Source: Lachnospiraceae bacterium | GTDB lineage: Bacteria; Bacillota_A; Clostridia; Lachnospirales; Lachnospiraceae | Direction: 5' to 3' | DNA length: 6,477 nt | Assembly: GCA_004556565.1 (NCBI GenBank) | Contig: SFGN01000113.1 | Coordinates: 1 to 6,477 of the forward strand | In this document: piece by piece, positions 6,325-6,477 of the stretch | Numbering within the stretch: position 1 is the stretch's first letter | Layout: every line of letters starts with the position of its first letter | Notes under the pieces: generated by a model | Seen by the model: only the letters and a program-made list of their open reading frames with translations | Told to the model about the DNA's origin: nothing | Database searches by the model: none | Translations under genes and position numbers: made by a program

Positions 6325-6477
6325 AGGATGGGATTAAGATGGCAGAATAGAAGGACTGGAGCTCAACTTCTCTCCTAAAAACAACAAAATCCACAACTAA
6401 AGACTGAGCACTCTTCACCAAAATGGATCAGAAACCTTAAAAAAGATACCCTACTCCAAAAGAAAAAGAGAAGGCCA
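6325..6477 (+). mobile_element. LINE-1 5' UTR start (cetartiodactyl/porcine type), runs off the window
   Basis: GGGATTAAGATGGCAGAATA followed by GAAGGACTGGAGCTCAACTT, then TTACACT-like A/C-rich text and AAAAAAGATACCCTACTCCA, is the beginning of the L1 5' UTR known in pig and related ungulates (AAGATGGCGGAATAGAAGGACT...GATACCCCAC.TCCAA). Only about 150 bp are visible. Because the very 5' end is present, the copy may be full length, with ORF1 and ORF2 to the right. ATGGC is the YY1-type start region of L1. It is in plus orientation. Confidence 0.8.

Overview
The window looks like nuclear DNA of a pig (Sus scrofa) or close relative. The main reason is two copies of PRE-1, the porcine tRNA-derived SINE: one on the minus strand (about 1868-2110) and one on the plus strand (3768-4018). 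CpG is scarce, reading frames are short and broken, and retroelements dominate. I see no intact host gene, exon, RNA gene or prokaryotic feature.

The left two thirds (1 to about 4430) is one old class I (gammaretrovirus-like) endogenous retrovirus on the minus strand, so it reads from high to low coordinates. In viral order it holds: gag capsid with a major-homology-region relic (about 4430-3340), a broken CCHC zinc knuckle (3318-3273), protease with DTG changed to DTR (about 3130-2770), reverse transcriptase (about 2645-1513), connection and a partial RNase H (about 1460-735), roughly 330 bp of unassigned sequence, a polypurine tract (402-393) and a 3' LTR (392-1). All frames carry stops and frameshifts, so no product is expected. 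Integrase and recognisable env are missing. No 5' LTR or primer-binding site was found to the right of gag, so the provirus appears truncated or rearranged.

Both PRE-1 copies landed inside this provirus and each keeps imperfect target-site duplications. The minus-strand copy splits RT just before its catalytic YXDD box. Removing the SINE and one duplication rejoins the RT reading. The plus-strand copy splits the capsid region. The order is therefore retrovirus first, SINEs later.

From about 4430 to 6324 I find no recognisable gene or named repeat. Within it, about 5290-5860 is strikingly poor in G on the + strand and has a loosely recurring CCCCA..AAAT motif. About 5960-6200 is richer in G+C. 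At the right edge (about 6325-6477) the sequence becomes the start of a cetartiodactyl-type LINE-1 5' UTR on the plus strand, which runs out of the window.

All family calls come from reading motifs by eye; no database search was possible.
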